This document shows, one piece after another, positions 60,771 through 64,000 of a stretch of 64,000 bases of DNA. The translations under genes were made by a program, and so were the position numbers. The stretch is taken from NCBI GenBank assembly GCA_050313995.1, contig JBNPMM010000005.1; one strand, 5' to 3'. Every line of letters starts with the position of its first letter. The first letter of the stretch is position 1. Origin of the DNA: JAUMWX01 sp023394215 (GTDB lineage: Bacteria > Bacillota > Clostridia > Tissierellales > Peptoniphilaceae). Below the pieces are notes generated by a model. That model worked only from the letters and a program-made list of their open reading frames with translations. It ran no database searches and had not been told where the DNA came from.

Positions 60771-61994
60771 CTATCTCCTATCTCTATATTTAACATTATT
60801 TTCGACTATTCTCACTATAAGTTCGGATGCTTTTTTCATCCACGATGTAGGTATAAATTCATATTTTCCATGATAATTCATACCTCCTGTAAATATATTG
60901 GGGCAAGGAAGTCCCATATAAGATAATCTGGCTCCGTCAGTACCTCCCCTGACAGGATTTATTTGAGGTTCAATACCAAGTTCTTCCATAGATTTTTTAG
61001 CAAGTTCCACTACATGCATATGAGGAATAATTTTTTCCTTCATATTATAATAGGAATCCTCTACTGTACAATCAATAACATCCCCGTACTTTTGATTCAA
61101 ATAGTCGGCACATGCTTTAAACACCGCCTTTTTTTCCTCAAATTTAGCCATATCATGATCTCTTATTATATAAAGCATTTCAGCATATTCTACAGAACCT
61201 GTCATATCATTAAGATGAATAAAGCCTTCATAGTTTTCTGTATATTCCGGCTTTTGTCCCTGTGGAAGCATCATCTCAAATTCCATACCTATCCTTAAGG
61301 CATTTTTCATAATATTTTTTGCCGACCCCGGATGTACATTTTTACCGTGAATTTTTAACACACCTGATGCTGCATTGAAATTCTCATACTCCAACTCCCC
61401 AAGATGTCCTCCATCAATTGTATACGCAAAATCAGCTCCAAAACCCTTCACATCAAAAAGATCCGCTCCTCTACCTATCTCTTCATCCGGCGTAAAACCT
61501 ATCATTATATCTCCATGTTCTATTTCAGGATGATTTATTATATACTTGCAGGCATCTAAAATTTCCACTATTCCCGCCTTATCATCTGCTCCAAGTAAAG
61601 TGGTACCGTCAGTTGTTATAAGCTCCAAGCCTTCCAATTTTTTTAAAAATGGAAATTCTGCTACAGTCATATAAAGATTATCATTTAATTTTATATCCCC
61701 ACCCTGATAGGTAAATATTTGAGGATTTACGCACTTACCCGGAAAATCCGGAGATGTATCCATATGAGAAATCAAACCGATAGCCGGAACTTTTTTATCC
61801 GTATTGGAACTTATTTTCCCATAAATATAAGCATTTTTATCAAGCCTTACATCTTCTATGCCTATTTCCTTCATATCCTCGACTATAAGCCTTGCAAGAT
61901 TAAACTGTTTTTCCGTACTTGGACAGGTGCTGCTCTTAGGGTCCGATTGGGTGTCAACTGCAATATATTTTTTAAATCTTTCTATTATATCCAT
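60771..61994 (-). CDS. pepT: Peptidase T (tripeptidase)
   Basis: M20 family zinc aminotripeptidase of 407 residues. Metal ligands and catalytic residues: LISHMDTSPDF (His, Asp), LLGADDKAG (bridging Asp), FTPDEEIGRGAD (catalytic Glu, ligand Glu), TIDGGHLGELEYE (Asp) and the closing FTGGMNYHGKYEF (His). RGGTDGARLS is the family signature. AGGAGG precedes the ATG. Upstream of and coupled to pepF. Confidence 0.96.
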   Translation of the reverse strand: MDIIERFKKYIAVDTQSDPKSSTCPSTEKQFNLARLIVEDMKEIGIEDVRLDKNAYIYGKISSNTDKKVPAIGLISHMDTSPDFPGKCVNPQIFTYQGGDIKLNDNLYMTVAEFPFLKKLEGLELITTDGTTLLGADDKAGIVEILDACKYIINHPEIEHGDIMIGFTPDEEIGRGADLFDVKGFGADFAYTIDGGHLGELEYENFNAASGVLKIHGKNVHPGSAKNIMKNALRIGMEFEMMLPQGQKPEYTENYEGFIHLNDMTGSVEYAEMLYIIRDHDMAKFEEKKAVFKACADYLNQKYGDVIDCTVEDSYYNMKEKIIPHMHVVELAKKSMEELGIEPQINPVRGGTDGARLSYMGLPCPNIFTGGMNYHGKYEFIPTSWMKKASELIVRIVENNVKYRDRR

Positions 61995-62059
61995 AAGTCC
62001 TCCTATAAAATAGTTTAGTTAGTATAATTATAACTTTTTATTTAAATATTATAAAGAAT

Positions 62060-62446
62060 CTACATTGGAAAATTTGAAAAGAAAGCTATCAGCAATAAGA
62101 TAAAAAGAAGAAAGAAAAACAAAAACCACAACAAATTAGGCCATTTCTGCGTAAGACAAACATTCTTTTTCCTTGGATTAATCCACACCTTATAACTTTC
62201 ACCCTCAATATACTCTACATCACTCAATTCGCTGTTTACCGACTCGCATATATAAGTCTTGCCATCAAATTCATATTCAAATTTATAAAATTTACTGTAT
62301 CCGGAATCTGCCTCTCTTTCATACATTTCCATCCTGTCACGTAAAAATTTGGCATTTACCCTCCTCGAGTAAGCAAAAAAATTATAAATAAAATAAGTCC
62401 ATGCTCCAAAAGCAAGCAATATTAAGCCTATAAAAACTATTAACAT
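62060..62446 (-). CDS. Small DUF3592-like membrane protein
   Basis: About 128 residues from ATG 62446 (GGGGG lies 5 bases upstream). The frame continues to a TTG at 62494, but that start has no proper site. Two hydrophobic segments, one at the N terminus (LIVFIGLILLAFGAWTYFIY) and one at the C terminus (LLWFLFFFLLFILLLIAFF), enclose a soluble beta-rich middle (KFEYEFDGKTYICESVN, then YIEGESYKVWINPRKKNVC). This plan fits DUF3592-type proteins. The function is unknown. A single gene between pepT and the divergent wall-protein gene. Confidence 0.7.
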   Translation of the reverse strand: MLIVFIGLILLAFGAWTYFIYNFFAYSRRVNAKFLRDRMEMYEREADSGYSKFYKFEYEFDGKTYICESVNSELSDVEYIEGESYKVWINPRKKNVCLTQKWPNLLWFLFFFLLFILLLIAFFSNFPM

Positions 62447-62608
62447 AGCTACCCCCACCAAATAAATTTCAATAAAGATCAATCCTCCACTCAAATGAAA
62501 ATTAAACTTGAAATTATAAAATTACTAAGCTAATTATAACAGATTTAGCCTGATTTTTGGGAGCAGGTGAAACTTATTAATATTTTGTAATATTTTATTT
62601 TACACTTT

Positions 62609-62636
62609 CGTAACATAGCTGTAACCCTTATGTAAT
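62609..62636 (+). promoter_or_regulatory. WalR-like direct repeats upstream of the wall-protein gene
   Basis: Three hexamers at 11-bp period: CGTAAC (62609), TGTAAC (62620) and TGTAAT (62631). The last two with CCTTA between them fit the WalR consensus TGTWAH-N5-TGTWAH exactly. They lie about 75 bp ahead of the -35, in front of a gene type that WalRK controls elsewhere. Confidence 0.5.
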
Positions 62637-62710
62637 CTTTATTTCTGAAATTTTGTTATTTAAATAATTATTAAAAAAGTCAAAAAAGTTACTAAAATAT
62701 TACAAAATTC

Positions 62711-62739
62711 TTGACCTTGAAAAGAAATAATTGTAAGAT
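62711..62739 (+). promoter_or_regulatory. Promoter of the DUF348/G5/3D protein gene
   Basis: TTGACC (62711-62716), 17-base spacer, TAAGAT (62734-62739). Transcription from here rules out the reading-frame start at 62711 and supports ATG 62765. Confidence 0.75.
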
Positions 62740-62764
62740 TTTGATTGTAAATGAAGGAGGAAGT

Positions 62765-63943
62765 ATGATAGATAATTCGTTAAAAAAGGCTTTATTGACA
62801 GGACTTGGAGTTGCCGCCCTAAGTATAGGAGTATCTTCAATGGCCCAAGCTCAAAAGCCTAAAACAGTAAGTTTAACTATTGATAATCATCAATTACAGT
62901 TAGAAACTAATGCAAATTCTATATCTGAGCTTCTAAAAAATGTTGGATACACTTATCAAGAAAATAACTCAAGAATAAATCATTCATTAGATGATAAAAT
63001 TACCAACAACATGGCAATAGAAATTGATACACAAAAAAATGTTACCTTCTCAAACGGAGGTACAGTTCTTAATGTAAAAACTTATGCTGCAAATGTTGGA
63101 GAATTCCTTAAGGAAAAGAAAGTGTCGGTAGATAAGGATGACGTTGTGAGCCCATCCCTTACAAAGGAAATTACAGAGGGCGATAAAATAACAGTAGACT
63201 TTTACAACATATCTACTTACAAAAAGACTGAAAAGATTGCATTCAAAAATGAAAATAAGGAAAGTTTCGATTTGGCATATGGTACATCAAAAGTTACCAC
63301 TAAGGGATTGGATGGCCAAAAAGAAGTTACCTATAAAAAGATTGTTAAAAACGGCAAGTTGGTTTCCGATTCAGCTTCATCTGAAAAAGTTATAAAAGCT
63401 GCAACAAACCAAGTTACTTTAGTGGGTACAAAACAAGTTGTTGTTACAGAAAAAGATTTCGAAACTGTTACAAGAAAAAATTCTTCAATGTATACTGATG
63501 AAGAAAATATAATAACTGAAGGCGTTACAGGAAAAGAAACCTACGTATTTAAAAACAACGGAAAAACAAAAACTCTTGTAAGCAAAACCGTTACCGACCC
63601 TGTTACTCAAGTAGTTGAAGTCGGTACAAAGGAAAGACCTGTTGCATCAGCTGCAACATCAAGTGCTGCCCTATATTCACTAAGTGACTTACAATATCAC
63701 GGCGTTATATATTGGGGCGGATACAAATACACTTACTATTCTCAAAGCGTATTACCCGGAGGCGGATTGAGCATCCCGGGAAGACACGTAAACGCTTCAG
63801 GATATGTATCCGATGGAGACGGCTACATAGTAATAGCTTCAAGTCTTCCAAAAGGAACAGTGGTACCTACACCTTTCGGCTATATGGGTAAGGTGTATGA
63901 TGCGGGAACTTACGGTAACCATTTAGATGTTTACACTCAATAG
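62765..63943 (+). CDS. Secreted DUF348/G5 protein with C-terminal 3D-like domain (YabE/Rpf-like)
   Basis: A secreted wall-associated protein of about 392 residues; GAAGGAGGAAGT precedes the ATG. A signal peptide (about 1-30; the end VSSMAQAQ fits a signal peptidase site) is followed by two DUF348 modules (about 32-135) and two G5 modules (about 137-290). A C-terminal domain of about 85 residues follows: LSIPGRHVNASG, then LPKGTVVPTPFGYMGKVYDAG and GNHLDVY. This end resembles the 3D domain of YabE/RpfB/Sps proteins (D..G...GN.xDVY), which cleaves or remodels peptidoglycan, though it is shorter. It is probably a resuscitation or wall-turnover hydrolase. WalR-like boxes upstream fit that role. 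Confidence 0.85.
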   Translation: MIDNSLKKALLTGLGVAALSIGVSSMAQAQKPKTVSLTIDNHQLQLETNANSISELLKNVGYTYQENNSRINHSLDDKITNNMAIEIDTQKNVTFSNGGTVLNVKTYAANVGEFLKEKKVSVDKDDVVSPSLTKEITEGDKITVDFYNISTYKKTEKIAFKNENKESFDLAYGTSKVTTKGLDGQKEVTYKKIVKNGKLVSDSASSEKVIKAATNQVTLVGTKQVVVTEKDFETVTRKNSSMYTDEENIITEGVTGKETYVFKNNGKTKTLVSKTVTDPVTQVVEVGTKERPVASAATSSAALYSLSDLQYHGVIYWGGYKYTYYSQSVLPGGGLSIPGRHVNASGYVSDGDGYIVIASSLPKGTVVPTPFGYMGKVYDAGTYGNHLDVYTQ

Positions 63944-63976
63944 TTCATTATTAGATTAGAATTAAAAATTTACACT

Positions 63977-64000
63977 AAGTCGGATTGAAAAATCCGACTT
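63977..64000 (+). terminator. Terminator after the wall-protein gene (tail beyond window)
   Basis: AAGTCGGATT / AATCCGACTT around GAAA at the very end of the window; the expected T-run would lie past the edge. Confidence 0.7.

Noticed and set aside
1..64000. CRISPR array, prophage, insertion sequence or integron
   Set aside because: No regularly spaced direct repeats, no cas genes, no integrase or transposase, and no phage structural genes were found. Gene order and ribosome binding sites are uniform throughout.

Overview
This is an AT-rich chromosomal segment from a strictly anaerobic, low-GC Gram-positive bacterium. The evidence is an Rnf complex, the oxygen-sensitive ribonucleotide reductase NrdD/NrdG, a rubrerythrin, a T-box leader, strong AGGAGG-type ribosome binding sites, CdaA/CdaR and MurQ. 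The gene content resembles Tissierellia/Peptoniphilaceae-type anaerobic cocci, but that placement is inference. I see no phage, no insertion sequence and no CRISPR array.

Layout. 1-5.6 kb (minus): cdaA-cdaR-gltX-cysS-rlmB, a c-di-AMP synthesis pair leading into translation genes. 5.8-8.0 kb: rubrerythrin (plus), then a C39-like peptidase and a DUF3783 gene (minus). 8.1-13.9 kb (minus): rnfCDGEAB; its RnfG carries three FMN domains. 14-17.9 kb (minus): polA, coaE and a lytic transglycosylase, then tRNA-Leu(CAA). 18.2-23.3 kb (minus): an ABC transporter plus two-component system. 23.4-25.3 kb (plus): a UvrD-like helicase whose promoter predicts a leaderless mRNA. 25.3-31.5 kb (minus): F1Fo ATP synthase in the order B-E-F-A-G-D-C. 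atpH is absent, and a delta-subunit C-terminal domain is fused to the front of alpha. 31.5-37 kb: an M42 peptidase, an amino-acid-type ABC transporter under a T-box leader (apparent specifier UUC, Phe), a FlK-like thioesterase, a lipoprotein and a GNAT enzyme. 37.2-40.1 kb: nrdD-nrdG behind NrdR boxes. 40.1-42.5 kb: murQ and a MurP-like PTS. 42.6-43.8 kb (plus): a short metal-box-controlled RNA with a 27-codon ORF, then a DtxR-family regulator that lacks the usual primary metal ligands. 43.8-48.3 kb: HxlR, AIM24, a probable structured RNA, pcp, and a GntR-ABC operon. 48.4-52.1 kb: exonuclease III, ABC-F and an amino acid permease. 52.2-58.8 kb: a TetR-controlled galactoside operon (GH2, GPH symporter, GH36). 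59-62.5 kb: pepF, pepT and a membrane protein. 62.7-63.9 kb (plus): a secreted DUF348/G5/3D-type wall protein downstream of WalR-like boxes.

How the parts fit together. Rnf uses reduced ferredoxin to build an ion gradient that the ATP synthase can use. The c subunit lacks the Gln of the classical Na+ site, which points to protons. PepF, PepT, the M42 peptidase, Pcp and the amino-acid transporters suggest peptide fermentation, supplemented by galactosides and recycled N-acetylmuramate.

The observations most worth follow-up are the delta-alpha ATP synthase fusion, the tripled RnfG, the candidate iron-responsive dual-function RNA at 42.66-42.97 kb, and the candidate structured RNA at 45.16-45.50 kb.
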